A stretch of DNA of 64,000 nucleotides, taken from Symsagittifera roscoffensis (Eukaryota; Xenacoelomorpha; Acoela; Convolutidae). The stretch covers positions 21,893,480-21,957,479 of the forward strand of contig NC_087065.1 of the NCBI RefSeq assembly GCF_963678635.1, in the 5' to 3' direction. Below the pieces are notes generated by a model. The model worked only from the letters and a program-made list of their open reading frames with translations, searched no databases and was not told where the DNA came from. The translations under genes and the position numbers were made by a program. Shown here in pieces: positions 30,130 to 41,529 of the stretch. How positions within the stretch are numbered: position 1 is the stretch's first letter; every line of letters starts with the position of its first letter.

Positions 30130-31260
30130 ATTTTAGTTAATTTTTTTCAAGGTTTTCTTATTTTTAACGCTTTTTTTCTATACAAAAATCAAAATCATTG
30201 ATTAAAAACAAATTTCGATTGTTTTGCACTCTTTTATGGGGATTTTACCTTTCGAGAACTTTGTTGGGTTGCGTAAAAGGCTTTTTCTGAATTAATTTTT
30301 TAATCATTTAATTTGGTAGTTCTAGCGTAATTTTGAATTCACTAAAAAGTCAATTTGACCTTTTTTAGTGTAAAGTTTTGGTTTCGAATTTTGCAAAACA
30401 AAACGCTCAATGACAATTATGGTGACATTTTTTTGTTCTCTTCTCTTTTTGTATAATCATATCTCAGTTGAAAAATAAATCCGTGTTCATTTTCAAATTT
30501 GGTTTGTTTCGTCCGGATAAATCAAATTAGCACTAGTCGTGATAAAGTGCTGATTTAAATTATCCGGACAAAACTCATAAAACTTAGAATTTAAAATGCT
30601 TTTTTTGATATTGGGTTGATTTTACTTCAGTGAAAAACGATGGTGACAAAACTTGCTGAAAAATTGCCTAGATTTTCTATGTTGTAACTTGTTTCGCAAA
30701 ATTCGGGCTCAGCTTTACTCCAAAAAGGGATCTTTTTTGACTTTTTTGATCTACCAAAAGTTACACTGAAACTACTGGAGCAAATACTGACAAAAACTAT
30801 ATCAACATGTTTTTTTTGTGAGCCTCTAACATAGCCCAAAATAATTAAGAACGGTATAAACTCAGAAATATTTCAACAAAGCGTTAAAAAAAATAATTTT
30901 TCAAAAAAAATTTTAGATGGGAAAAAAAGACATTTTTTGGCGATCAAACAAAAATAGTTTGAGAATTGTACCCTCTTTAACTTTGTTGGGTTAAACAAGA
31001 AGCTCTTTTGAATACATTTTTTGTTATTAATTGACCCAGTTTTTACAGCGTAATTTTTGATTGACCGAAAAAGTCAAAAATGATCCTTTTTTGTGGTAAA
31101 AATTTGTGCCCGAATTTTGCACAACAAATATTATTTTAGGTTTTAAGCAAATTTTGTCGTCATCATTTTGAGCCTAAAGTCAACCCAATTTGAAAAATTG
31201 CGTTTTAAATTTCAAGTATATTGCGTGTTGTCCGGATAATTTAAATCAGCATTGCTTAGG
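30130..31260. repeat. Three-unit plus/minus/plus repeat array
   Basis: Unit 1 (30130-30535, plus), unit 2 (30545-30880, minus) and unit 3 (30860-31260, plus) share GAATTTTGCAAAACAA, AAAAAGTCAA..TGA.CCTTTTTT and an end GTCCGGATAATTTAAATCAG. Units 1 and 2 meet head-to-head in a short palindrome at 30505-30571. Confidence 0.7.
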
Positions 31261-31600
31261 GCGTGATGATTTTTTTGTTGTGTTTTTTGAGGGAAAAGCC
31301 TTAAATATCGTTCGCGCCAAGTTAAGTTGTTTGAGGTTCGATTCATCCTCAATCGCTAAAAGGAAGGCTGATTGCGCTCTCCAGTTACGAAAGCAAAATT
31401 GACGCGAAAAAACGTAAATGACTTCTTTTTTCGAAAGGGATTCAGATTTCGCAACGGGTTAAAAATTTTACTATTAGATCCAGTTATTTCATATTGATTG
31501 CATTTTATCAAAAACTATCAATCGTGATTGTTTTTGCAATTTAAAGTGTTGTAATTATTTTTTTTTATTTCCAAGATTGATGTTTTTCCAAAACATTCAA
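31238..31600 (+). repeat. R1 repeat copy
   Basis: GGGCGTGATGATTTTTTTGT, AAAAGGAAGGCTGATTGCGC and ACGTAAATGACTTCTTTTTT match the family body. It directly follows the GTCCGGATAATTTAAATCAG end of the 30130-31260 array. Confidence 0.55.
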
Positions 31601-31849
31601 AGATTGATGTTGTCATTTTGTGGTTTCCTTGTATTCCTTTTCTAATTGTCTGATGGTTTACCCTCGTGATAAGCAAGAGTTTTTCAGCTAAGTATTACAA
31701 ACTTTTCCGGAAAAAACTTTGGTCAAAGTATGATTGAAATTGGTGGTCGCGTTCTTTTGTCAAACAACAGTGTTATTTTGAGCATGTCTGCATTCTGAAT
31801 GATCGTTGTTTTCGAAATTTTTTTTTTTTTGTTGGCTGTTTTTTTTCTC

Positions 31850-32060
31850 CGATTTCAGTTTTTTATTCAGTGGCTCAGGTCTGTACGGCAATCCTTTTTA
31901 CTACTTGGACGTTCGAGTACTGAGGGCTGAATCCCGTAGTGGTCTCTTGTTTTTCTTAATTTTATTTTTTTTCCTTTATCTCTTTTTTGACCCTTTTAAA
32001 GATGATAGTGAGCTTTTTGGCAAGTGTTTTTTGAAGTGCAGCTTCGCCTCTGTCTAAATT
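31850..32060 (+). repeat. Possible SINE-like unit
   Basis: CAGTGGCTCAGGTC (A-box-like) and GGACGTTCGAGTACTG (B-box-like), then a T-rich stretch and a tail GCAGCTTCGCCTCTGTCTAA like the other SINE-type repeats here. Confidence 0.4.
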
Positions 32061-32765
32061 GTGTCGTACTTTCATAAAAATAACAAGCTATTGCTGCTAG
32101 CGCGAAGTAGCGCCATCTGAAAACAATGCTAGTTATTTGAATCCGATTCAATTTAAAGTATGTTGTAATCTATGTAAAAAGACGCAATTATATATAGAAG
32201 ATACAACATCGATTTTATTCTATCGATTAATAATTTTAAAAAATCTTGGCCCTATTTAAACCTGCATGGCTGGAATATCAAGCTTTGCTTTAAATACAAA
32301 CGATAGATTGAGCTTAGTTTACTTTCTTTAAAACTTTTTTCATTGCACCCTATTTTGTTCCAATTGGGATCATTTTCTTCAACTCTGAACCAAGTCTGAA
32401 TCTATGAAATCTCTATATTAGAAGATGACAGATGGTTGACTTACACTTTGCATGAAACGCCACTGAATTTTGATTTAGTTTTTAAAAAGTGATTTTTCAC
32501 ATAGACAGTTTTTTTGACTGGTGAGTTTAAGCAACAAAGCATTATTTCGAGACAGGTTAATATACAACATTTTGTAACCTAGTCTCTTTTCTTACTTGTA
32601 ATAGATTCATGTGCATAGATTGCAGTGCCTTACATTTGCCAACCAATATAGTACACAAATTACCTGAAATTTCTTATTCAGATCGACAAGGTTCTAGATA
32701 ACGTTGTAAGCCGTAAATCATGTTTCAGAAATGGAATTTCAAAAACTCACAATTTAACATGACCT
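32060..32765. other. Unassigned AT-rich sequence before the 5' LTR
   Basis: No coding or repeat structure that I can define. It has no similarity to the matching position upstream of the second LTR (39224-39403). Confidence 0.5.
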
Positions 32766-33075
32766 TGTCTTGAGGCGACTTTCGGTACCTCGCATATAAC
32801 TTGTCTTTTCGCAGTTATTTTACGGTCTCATTACCAAATCCATTTCAAGGTTACTGAATTGGCCTATACTGAGTGCTACGCTGTGCGTGGTCACTCTGTT
32901 GTTTTGCTACAACGTTTGTTAGATGTTTATTTGTTCCGTTCTATCCACTTTTTTCCTCTTGGTCAAAGATTGACTAACAAATGTTTTTATTGGAACTAAG
33001 TGTCTAACAACTAATCTATCAATTCACTTTTACGAAACAACCAAGTTTTGACGCACTATTTCTCGGCAAATGTCA
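32766..33075 (+). repeat. 5' LTR of the Ty3/gypsy element
   Basis: 310 bp, begins TGTCTTGAGG and ends ...GTCA, directly followed by a TGG-starting primer site. It aligns along its length with 39404-39714. The start is defined by the point where similarity to the second copy stops and by the TG dinucleotide. Confidence 0.8.
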
Positions 33076-34125
33076 TGGCGCAGCCAGCAGTTCCTGTGAA
33101 TGAAGACAGGACTGACCTGTTGGGTATTCCTCCCTTTTGGGCGAAACCTTCCGTCAATCTGCCGTTCCTAAGGGAACCTTGGATAGGTCAATTCTTCCTC
33201 GCAGTGGGTCTGAAAGACAACATCAATCCTCAGGAGCTTTTAGTGGAGTCCGCGGAGGTTATCGATGATCCTCCTCCGAAACCAGAGGCAGTGGGTCCTG
33301 CAGAAGACGCTGGAGACGCGAATGCTCGGGTCCTCCGAGATCAAGCGGCGGTTCGTAGAATAACTGAATTAAATGTCGAACGCAGAAGAAAAGGTCCTAG
33401 AATTAGTCAGAACAGGTTCTGTCACGAAGCTGAAGCTCGTTTGAAGTCACGCTTGTTTTTTGCTTTAGGAAACGAGGGAAAGATACGCTTTGCAGACTCT
33501 TATCCCCATACGGATATTAGTGTTACTCCATTTCGAGTCTTTCATAATGCCTGCGATACGCTGTTCAAGGTGAAACGTGATTACACGGTTGAGCGTATTA
33601 AACTGTACAACTCCATATTCATGTTGGACAATGATACTTTTCTTCATTCTACGCTCGATTAAGCGCTCAGATTGCTCTGTGGAATTGGCCCAATGCTCAA
33701 GAGAAAAAAATTTTGAAAGACTTCTTCATTGGCCGAATTCGTGATGTGGATGTCCAACAACAACTTATTAAGGCAAAAGCGGATTTGGATGATACTTTTA
33801 AACTTGCACTGGAGTGTGAGAAGGGACCCAGTACGTCCGCTCAATTCCCAAAACTACTTCCACATAATCCGTTTTCTAGTACTATAAAGGTTAAACAAGA
33901 ACCTACTTTCTCAATCCAGACGTCTCGAGGAAAACGTAATTCTCCTCAGAATCAAACCAATCGACAAACCGCGCAGAGCAACAAAGGTAACAAATCGTGC
34001 TATTTCTATGGTAATCCTTTTAGTCCGGATCATAGAAAGTCGTGTCCAGGTTACGTGTAGTCTTTGCAAGAAACCTGGTCACTTTACCAAGTGTTGTAAT
34101 TCATCAAAACGACGGGTGAATATGG
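33075..34125 (+). pseudogene. gag: Ty3/gypsy gag, frame-broken
   Basis: The reading frame opens at ATG 33075 (MAQPAVPVNEDRT...) and stays open to a stop at 33660-33662. It then continues in another frame from 33713 and, for the second zinc knuckle, a third from about 34040. Seen: a capsid-like helical region (YTVERIKLYNS...) and a nucleocapsid with a first Cys cluster (CYFYGNPFSPDHRKSC) and a clear CCHC knuckle CSLCKKPGHFTKC (34056-34094). Compared with the second copy (40070-40110), one base is missing near 33640, which explains the first shift. Confidence 0.85.
33076..33093 (+). other. Primer-binding site (tRNA-Ser-like)
   Basis: TGGCGCAGCCAGCAG follows the LTR's terminal CA with no spacer. 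TGGCGCAG is the start of the tRNA-Ser-type primer site used by several Ty3/gypsy elements (recalled, not checked here). The same sequence follows the second LTR at 39715. Confidence 0.6.
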
Positions 34126-34516
34126 TTCACGAAAATGAGGAGGCGTCAGACCCCTCCATCGACTGCAACTTTATAGATGCTGATTTTGATAGCAAACCTG
34201 AGTATGGTGTTCTGCAAATAGAAAGTGCGGTCAGGATAAATAGTATCGAGCTTCTAAAATCAAACAAAGGGAAACCAAGGAGCTTCAGCATTCAGTTGCG
34301 TACTGGGCAAAGTTTCTTCTACTCGACTGTCGACACGTGAAGTCCGGTCTCGTTCCTTAACAAACGCATTTGTGATTTTTTACTTCAGCGTAATCCGTCC
34401 ATCCAATTCCGGGACATCACACGATACCCTATAGATATTTTGTATGTGGATTACTAAAAAAACCGATTCGCCTTCTTGGATCAATTGGCATTCCGATCTC
34501 TTTTAGTGGCTGGAAA
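34126..34516 (+). pseudogene. pro: Ty3/gypsy protease region, active-site triplet interrupted
   Basis: A retropepsin-like stretch (FSIQLRTGQSFFYSTVDT) ends in TGA at 34338-34340 exactly where the glycine of the D-T-G active site is expected. The frame continues SPVSFL... after the stop. The remainder to the RT region is degenerate. Confidence 0.7.
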
Positions 34517-36100
34517 GTGGAAGAGGCTAATTTCCTTGTCTCCGAGAATAGAACCCGTAACCTTCTGGGCTTAGACTTGCAAGATCATTTAGGTGTGGTG
34601 ACTACTCAACTGAGGGTGGAGTCTGTCCATCTGATGGAAGATAAAATTCAAGAACGGATTTCTGAATATTGGGGTTCCTTCTTTGCCAGTAAATATGCAC
34701 ATGTGTTTAGTCGACTAGGTAGAACTAATAACCACAAAGTTTATACAAATTTCAAGTTTCTTTTAGTGCCGCGACAAGTTAAAGGACGTAAGGTTCCGAT
34801 TCATATACAGGACAGAGTTGCTAGCGAGATCAAGCAGTTAGTGAAACAAGGTCACATCGAAAAACTGGATAAATGTACGACAGATTTCTTCATAGCGCCC
34901 ATCGTGTTGACAGCCAAAAAAGATGGATCAAGTAAACTTTTTCTAAATGCTAAGCCAATGATTGCGCAGAACTGGAAGAACAAGTACCAGATGCCAAACA
35001 TTCACGAGCTCATCGATTCAGCGGCTCAGATGATCACTAAGGACGTACCTGGAAAGGTTTGGTTTACTTCATTAGATTTGAAGTATGCTTTCAGTCAGTT
35101 GCCACTATCGTCTGTTACTAGTAGCGATTGTAATTTCAAAATCTTGTGTGGGGACGCTACGGGAATGTATAGATTCAAGACAGGGTTTTACGGCTTAACA
35201 GATATGCCAGAAGGCAATGGACTGTACTTTGCAAGGATTGGAGGGTGTAATTTGTTTTTTGGATGACATCTTAATCGTCATGAAGAGAACTATTCAAGAG
35301 CATAACGAGCTAGTAGAGAAGGTGATGCAAAGACTCGATGCAGAATGCTGGGCACTGAAGCTTAGTAAGTGTGAATTTTCGGTTAATCAATTAACTTGGT
35401 TAGGATATGATATTAATGAGGACGGTTATTCTACAAAGTTTTCAGAGATTGATGCGATCCAATCACTCAAGCCCCCCAGAACTTTGAAACAACTCCGTTC
35501 ATTTAAGGGAACGTTAAATCACTTACAACGATTTATACCTGATGTACATACTCATACAGTTCATTTTCGGCAATCTTTAGAGGCTTGTAACAAACAATCG
35601 TTTCTGTGGGGAGAGGAACAGGATAGAGCCTTCATAAGTATAATCAATTTGGTGGCTAAAGTTCCTAGTTTATTTCATTATGTTTCTTCAAAAAACTAAA
35701 TGTGACGCTAGCCATAACGGGCTAGGAGCTTGTCTCGAACAGGAAATTGAACCGGGAGTTTGGGCCCCAACTGCGTTTGCCTCACGTTTTATCAATAACG
35801 CAGAAATGAAATACAGTACGAACTAATTAGAATTGTTGGCGATCGTTTGGGCTTGTGAACACTTTCGTACGTACTTGTTAGGTAATTAGTTTCAAGTGAT
35901 GACGGATCATAAGGCCATTATTTCGGCATTGAGTGAAAATTACAATAATAACTCATACCAATCCCGTCTTTCTCGTCGGGCGGATCGCTTGTTACCTTTT
36001 GATTTCGAGGTTATTCATGTCCCTGGGGTTACTCAGGGTATTGTGGATTATTTATCCCGCTACCCTACATTTTCGGCTCCCGCTCCTTCGATTTACGACG
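34517..36100 (+). pseudogene. pol: Ty3/gypsy reverse transcriptase and RNase H, broken
   Basis: RT motifs: PIVLTAKKDGSSKLFLN, motif A SLDLKYAFSQLPL (Asp at 35075), motif C FLDD (35256-35267) and the Ty3-type KQLRSFKGTLNHLQRFIP. A frameshift lies at about 35205-35220, between DMP and the LQGLEGVICFLDD strand. A stop at 35697-35699 separates RNase H. RNase H reads CDASHNGLGACLEQ...ELLAIVWACEHFRTYL...MTDHKA, with in-frame stops at 35824-35826 and 35887-35889. It ends near DYLSRYPTF (~36069). Confidence 0.9.
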
Positions 36101-38537
36101 AACTTTTTGTCGTTAAGTCCATTGAGGCTTTTAATTCGGCCTTAATATTCATAAATTCATCTGGCTTGCATAATTTGAGTGATGGGTTTTGTCCTCCGTC
36201 ACAAGAGGGCGTTGGTCTTTCTACACAAAGATTTTCCTGGTCCTCATCTGACATTTCTCCGGCAGGGGGCGACTTAAAACTATCACGTTCTGTTAACCAA
36301 TCAGATCACGTTATGCAAATACGTGTTTCAAGTTTCTCACCGAAAGAGGACGTTAGGCTCCGAGAGTATCAACCAATAAGAAACGGGTATGCTAATTAAA
36401 ATTATTTTGCTATAGATCATTGTCTCCGATCTGAATTGCTTCAAAACAGTCAACTCTTTTTTCTTTCATCCTCTCAATTTTTACGATCTCACAATCAAAG
36501 TATGGATTTACCGGGCAATATTCTATCACCAGATACTCGCGAACGACCTACTACTCACGACCCAGACTCGACATTAGTTCACCGTCTTGAGTCACAAACT
36601 ATACTCAACTCCACGGTGGAGCAAAGTGACCTCCTCACATTTGTGGAAAACTTTCCTTTGAATTCACCGAACTTCAGACGACCGAGCCCGCGCCCCCTGA
36701 TGAGATCTCTTCAGTTAGGTCAAATTTCTCGTTTGGATCAAATCCGGCAACACAACCGAACCCGTGTGCGAGCAGCCAAAACTCGTTTTGTTGCCGCAAG
36801 GACAATTTCCAGGAAGGAGGGGCTTGGTCAACTTTTGGAGGCTATGAGGAGGTGCCGCTTATCTGAACCAGAAAAGATCCACACAGCTACCAAGATTGGT
36901 GTCTTTGCAGTTAACTGTGGCAAACTGATCCTATCTAAGTCCAAGAAGGAAATCGCGGGACTGTCAGGCCTGTTTGACGCGGATCTGTTAGCCGAGCTCA
37001 CGGAGGAAGATCGTTTTCTAGGCTCTATGAAACGGGCTTTTATCAACAAGGACGTCACTAGCTTCAACAAACTTGGGGCTTACATGGCTCAATTTTGGCC
37101 CAAGCAGCGGTAGTCAATAACTGTGTGATCATTGACAACAAGTTAGCAATCCCAGAAGCTTTGAGGCAAGCTGTTCTCGCTCCTAAGTGTGAGCCTCCGA
37201 ATACATTTAGTGGCCGTTCTTAAACCGGCAGATTGTTGAAACCTGTGAGAAGTGCCGTGAATGCACGTTGTATGGTAAGAAACTTAAGCCTGTCAAGACT
37301 TTTCATACCGCACAAACATTACCTAATTTGTCGGGACCAAATCAGGAGTTACAGTTAGATTTTGCCGGTCCTATATTAGATGATATTCCTTTTGGTAGCT
37401 TTAGACCGTTCCTTTAAATTTCCTTCCGTTATTATTACCAAAACCACTGGGGCTAAGAAGGTTACCAAATTTCTCGAATCTTATATACGTATTCATGGCT
37501 TACCTCAATCTATCAGGACTGATCATGGCTCTGGGTTTAAGAATGATTTAGTCCAACAATATTGTTCTAATAGGGGCATTAAACATAATCTTTCACCCGT
37601 TGGCGACCACAGAGGCGCTGTTTTGGCTGAACGTATGATACAGACTATAAAAAGAAAACTGGGTACGGCCAAACTTGATCCTAAATTTGGTAATTTTAAA
37701 GAGACGGTTCAGCAGATAATTGAAGACATTCGCAAGAGTAATCATTCTGTACTTAAGAAATCACCTTTCGAGTTATATTTTGGGCGTAAGCCAAACACTG
37801 AATGGTCTCAAGCTTTTAGTAACGTTGTTGATTCTGATACTTCAGCAGAAAGACTCGAGCGAAATCTTCTTACGCCGGACCAAATTGCTAGCCAGGACTA
37901 CAGTAGAGACCGCGCAAAGGTGGTGCCTAGAGGATGTGCCAGCCCTTCGATTGCTCCACGATTCAAGCCAATGTTCTTCCTAGAGGTTATAGAGGGTAAT
38001 GTGGCCGAGAGTGAGCCTTACAAGGCTTTAGCCGAACTTGCTCGGGCAGCCAATAAGTGGACACAATAAATGAGAAACCTGCCACCGGATGGAGGAAAGC
38101 GAGTCCTCAAGGAGTTGTCGAGTCGTCATTCAGATCTGGTCCATTCTTTGAAGACGGGTCTTTCCCGTAAAACACTCTGTTTTTCGGAGAGTCGGTCTGA
38201 TCCTACGCCTCCAGGGGCTCATGCTAATTCCCGCCGCTTACCAACTCCACAACCCCGTCGCCCGACCAAAACAAGTAAATTGGAAAAACTTCTCTTATCT
38301 GATCCTAGTCGAGTTAGAGTCTTTAGGAAAATTATTGATCGTCAGTCCGGCAAACCTCTCTATAAGACTGCTAAAATCAAGATTACTCAGATTACCGACC
38401 ACACTTATGTTACTGACAAAGGAAACGTTTATCGTAAGAACCATGTTTGCCTTAAGCCTAACTTCCGTTATGACATTTCAGCAAACCAAAACACACTAGG
38501 TGATTGCCTTCAAGCCTCAAAATTGACGTCTACTTAA
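36100..38537 (+). pseudogene. int: Ty3/gypsy integrase with N-terminal linker, broken
   Basis: 36436-37113 is open and encodes a linker with little recognisable content. The Cys pair of the integrase zinc domain (ETCEKCRECTLYG) lies near 37240. The catalytic core shows D (LQLDFAG, 37358-37360), D (RTDHGSGF, 37521-37523) and E (LAERMIQT, 37629-37631). A frameshift lies between the first and second Asp (~37365-37390). 37380-38069 is open, followed by a stop. 38070-38537 continues with a C-terminal domain ending in DKGNVYRKNHVCLKP, the type seen at the end of Ty3/gypsy integrases. Confidence 0.88.
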
Positions 38538-39223
38538 GTGGACTGGGCAACAGGCCGGCTACTCGCTCTCAACCAACGCTGTTGGAAAAACGCCCGGACG
38601 ACCCTAGTGTATCACATCCCATGGTGGTGGATCTCACAACTGATTCTTCTAGCGAGGGCTCTTCTGGATCCCATACTCTCCAAGAGGTGAGAGAATTTAC
38701 CCCAGTGGAGAAGCGTCTAAGATTACAGGAGGATGTGCCGCCTGTGACGTTCGCTACTACGACTCTTACTCCCCAGAAGTCTACTATGGTTCCTGTCGTT
38801 GCTTCGCCGCCTGCCACACAGTCTACTAGTTCTGGCTTAGCAAATCCATGGACTGAGTTCCTGTCGCCAACTGATGTTTCTACAGAGGGATTAATTCCAC
38901 CCTCACAACACTTACTTCCAGAAACGCACTCTTAGTATTCTTCTCTATCTCTCCCCGCTCAGCCAGTAGTGGACGATTCGGAGGTTGTGAGGACCTCATC
39001 ACGTAGCAAGAAGGCTACGCAATTCTTTGGTGATCCTCTACGGCACTCAGTCAAATTAGTGGAAGACGACAACATGTCGGAGGAGGTTCATGATTTACCC
39101 GCTGGAAACGCCTTACCGTCCTCGCATTCGCCCAGAAAACCGCTCATTCGCAATCGTCCTCAACTGGCCTTATTGGAGGCGTCTTCTTCTTCAATTGTCA
39201 GTAAAACTCAAGATGGAAAATGA
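38538..39223 (+). pseudogene. Ser/Thr/Pro-rich C-terminal tail of the Ty3/gypsy polyprotein
   Basis: Open stretches (38504-38935, 38969-39223) encode a low-complexity Pro/Ser/Thr-rich segment, then RTSSRSKKATQFFGDPLRHS, a basic motif often found at the end of integrase tails. It is interrupted by a stop at 38933-38935. No envelope-like gene or membrane segment is seen. Confidence 0.6.
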
Positions 39224-39395
39224 CTAATGCTCACATATCAAACTATACAAAACTTTAAAAAACTTTATGTGCTTTATATTCTTTACCACCTTGCATTTGT
39301 GAGGGATAGGGGTGATATCTATCTAATGCTAACCCACGGTGCAGTCTATTCCTTATTGAAAAGTTTTGATTCAACCTTCAAAATTTTTCCCTTAC

Positions 39396-39403
39396 GCGGG
39401 GAA
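39396..39403 (+). other. Candidate polypurine tract before the 3' LTR
   Basis: The stretch GCGGGGAA sits immediately upstream of the TG that begins the second LTR, as expected for plus-strand priming. It is short and contains one C. Confidence 0.5.
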
Positions 39404-39714
39404 TGTCATGAGTCGATCTTCGGTACCTCGCTTATAACTTGCTTTTTGGCAGTTATATTACGGTCTCATTACCAGTTCCATTTCAAGGTCACTGATTTGG
39501 CCTATACTGAGTGCTACGCTGTGCGTGGTCACTCTGTTGTTTTGCTACACCGTTTGTTAGATGTTTATTTATTCCGTCCTATCCACTCTATTTTCTCTTG
39601 GTCAAAGGTTGACTAACAAATATATTTATTGTAACTAAGTATCTAACAACTAATCTATCAATTCACTTTTACGAAACAACCAAGTTTTGACGCACTATTT
39701 CTCGGCAATTGTCA
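39404..39714 (+). repeat. 3' LTR (shared LTR) of the Ty3/gypsy element
   Basis: 311 bp, TGTCATGAGT...GTCA, collinear with 32766-33075. It is followed at once by a primer site and gag, so it serves as 5' LTR of a second partial copy. Confidence 0.82.
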
Positions 39715-40322
39715 TGGCGCAGCCAGCAGTTCCTGTGAATGAAGACAGGACTGACCTGTTCGGTATTACTCCCTTTTGGGCGAAACCTTCCATTAATCTG
39801 CCGTTCCTATGGGAATCTTGGATAGGTCAATTCTTCCTCGCAGTGGGACTGAAAGACAACATCAATCCTCAGGATCTTTTAGTGGAGCCCGCGGAGGTTA
39901 TCGATGATCCTCCTCCGAAACGAGAGGCAGTGGGTCCTGCAGAAGACGCTGGAGAGGCGAATGCTCGGGTCCTCCGAGATCAAGCGGCGGTTCGTAGAAT
40001 AACTGAATTAAAAGTGGAACGTGATTACACGGTTGAGCGTATTAAACTGTACAACTCCATAATCATGTTGGACAGTGATACTTTCTCTTCATTCTACGCT
40101 CGATTAAGCGCTCAGATTGCTCTGTGTAATTGACCCGATGCTCAGGAGAAGGAAACTTTGAAAGACCTCTTCATTGGCCGAATTCGTGATGTGGATGTCC
40201 AACAACAACTTATTAAGGCAAAAGCGGATTTGGATGATACTTTTAAACTTGCACTGGAGTGTGAGAAGGGAGCCAGTACGTCCGCTCAATTCCAAAAACT
40301 ACTTCCACGTGATCCAGTTTTC
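39714..40322 (+). pseudogene. gag: Second, 3'-truncated gag copy downstream of the shared LTR
   Basis: It is collinear with 33075-33870 at roughly 95% by eye. It lacks 195 bp (65 codons, in frame) relative to copy 1, has a stop (TGA 40132-40134) at the site of a Trp/Gly codon, and ends abruptly near 40316-40322, where R1 repeat sequence starts. The base missing from copy 1 near 33640 is present here. Confidence 0.85.
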
Positions 40323-40515
40323 TCAAATTGAGTTACATTTATCAAAAAAAAATGTTTGTCATAAATTTTTCTTGCAATTCAAAAAGCTTTAGGGGCATAT
40401 ACTTTTTCTTCGAAGTTCGTAAGTAGAAGTTAAAGCAAAGTCAGTTTTTTTTCTGTTTCCTTGCGTTCGTGATTTTTTCCAACCATCTATTGGCTATGTT
40501 TTTTTGCCGATTGAG
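40320..40515 (+). repeat. R1 repeat fragment bordering the truncated gag copy
   Basis: CAAATTGAGTTACATTTATC, GCAATTCAAAAAGCTTTAGG and CCAACCATCTATTGGCTATG match 490-640 and 200-250. The retroelement copy breaks off here. Confidence 0.55.
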
Positions 40516-41059
40516 AGAAATATATGTAAGAGTTTAGATGTGACGGAACAACTTACCGAATAGTCAATTGCCAAAGATAAAGGATTTTATTTGTCATCTA
40601 CCTTGAATTATACGTTCAGGACAATCAACTGGTGGAAAATATAAAAATATGCCTTATATAGGCCTCACGAAGCATTAAATAAGATGAAAAACCCGGCAAT
40701 TTTTTACGTAATTCGTAATTTTTTCCACCTCAGTACGTTTTTGGTACTGTTCCGGCACGTTGAAATGTCACCGTTTGAATTAGTGTTTTGATTTGAAAAG
40801 AAATATCTAAATTTAGTATTAGATGAACTATGCATTGAATTTTCCTTCAAATTTGTTCTTGTATACAATGTATATTTTTCTTATAAGAGTCAGAGTTAAG
40901 CGCTCACAAAAATCCAATTCCGAAAGAAGAGTAAATGATTGTTTTTTTTTCAAAGTTAGTTAATTTATGTTGTTTCCAAATTTAATTTTTTTTCTGCAAT
41001 TTATTTTCAACTAAAGTGCTCAACTTTGAGCTGCTCAAAGAAGCTTGTATGCCATAGTT

Positions 41060-41260
41060 GATATACTAATAGGAGCAAAATTTATCAGTTTGTACTTAAT
41101 ATGGCGTGTGGGGTTTTTTTTTCAAAAAACGTTAAATTAAAAAAAAAATTTTTTGTTTTTTACATTCAAATTTTTCATGTAATACTGCTCCATAGAACTT
41201 AAAAGGCAGTCGGAACATTCAGGGCTTCACCCTGATACGAGCAGTCTTGATCCATTATAT
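41060..41260 (+). repeat. Repeat family D, 3' half
   Basis: GGAGCAAAATTTATC...ATATGGCGTGTGGGG...AAGGCAGTCGGAACATTCAGGGCTTCACCCTGATACGAGCAGTCTTG (given in parts) matches 51780-51947, with the hairpin-like AGGGCTTCACCCT. Confidence 0.65.
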
Positions 41261-41529
41261 GCATGCTATCGCGCTAGCTTCTAACTAAAACTCTTGCGTA
41301 GGATATTATACAAGCTATTGTAGTTGTTCCAGTTTTCAAAGAAAGCGACGGAATGTTTGCATGGTCTGGTTTCTTTCAGATCATGTTCGATTTTTAGTCG
41401 GTTTGTAAAAGTCTGTTGTTAACTGAAAGCTATCAATGCTGTTAAATTTAAAAATTATCAAAAATTTTTTTAACTAATTTTACTAAGAGAAACAAATTTA
41501 AGTTAGCGCTATAAGTCTGACATTATATC

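Larger units (their letters stand above)
32766..39714 (+). mobile_element. Degenerate Ty3/gypsy LTR retrotransposon
   Basis: Layout: LTR 32766-33075, gag, protease, RT/RNase H, integrase, C-terminal tail, LTR 39404-39714. The order protease-RT-RNase H-integrase and the RT/integrase sequences place it in Metaviridae (Ty3/gypsy). It has frameshifts and stops in gag, protease, RT, RNase H and integrase, so it cannot be autonomous. The LTRs differ by roughly 7% by eye, indicating an old insertion. The 3' LTR is followed by a second, truncated gag copy (to ~40316), a tandem arrangement. The flanks show no clear target duplication. Confidence 0.93.

Noticed and set aside
36436-37113. Independent host gene of 225 codons
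   Set aside because: It lies in order between RNase H and the integrase zinc region of the Ty3/gypsy element, so it is element sequence.
38538-39403. Envelope gene downstream of integrase (which would make it an errantivirus)
   Set aside because: The reading is a Pro/Ser/Thr-rich tail without signal peptide or membrane segment.
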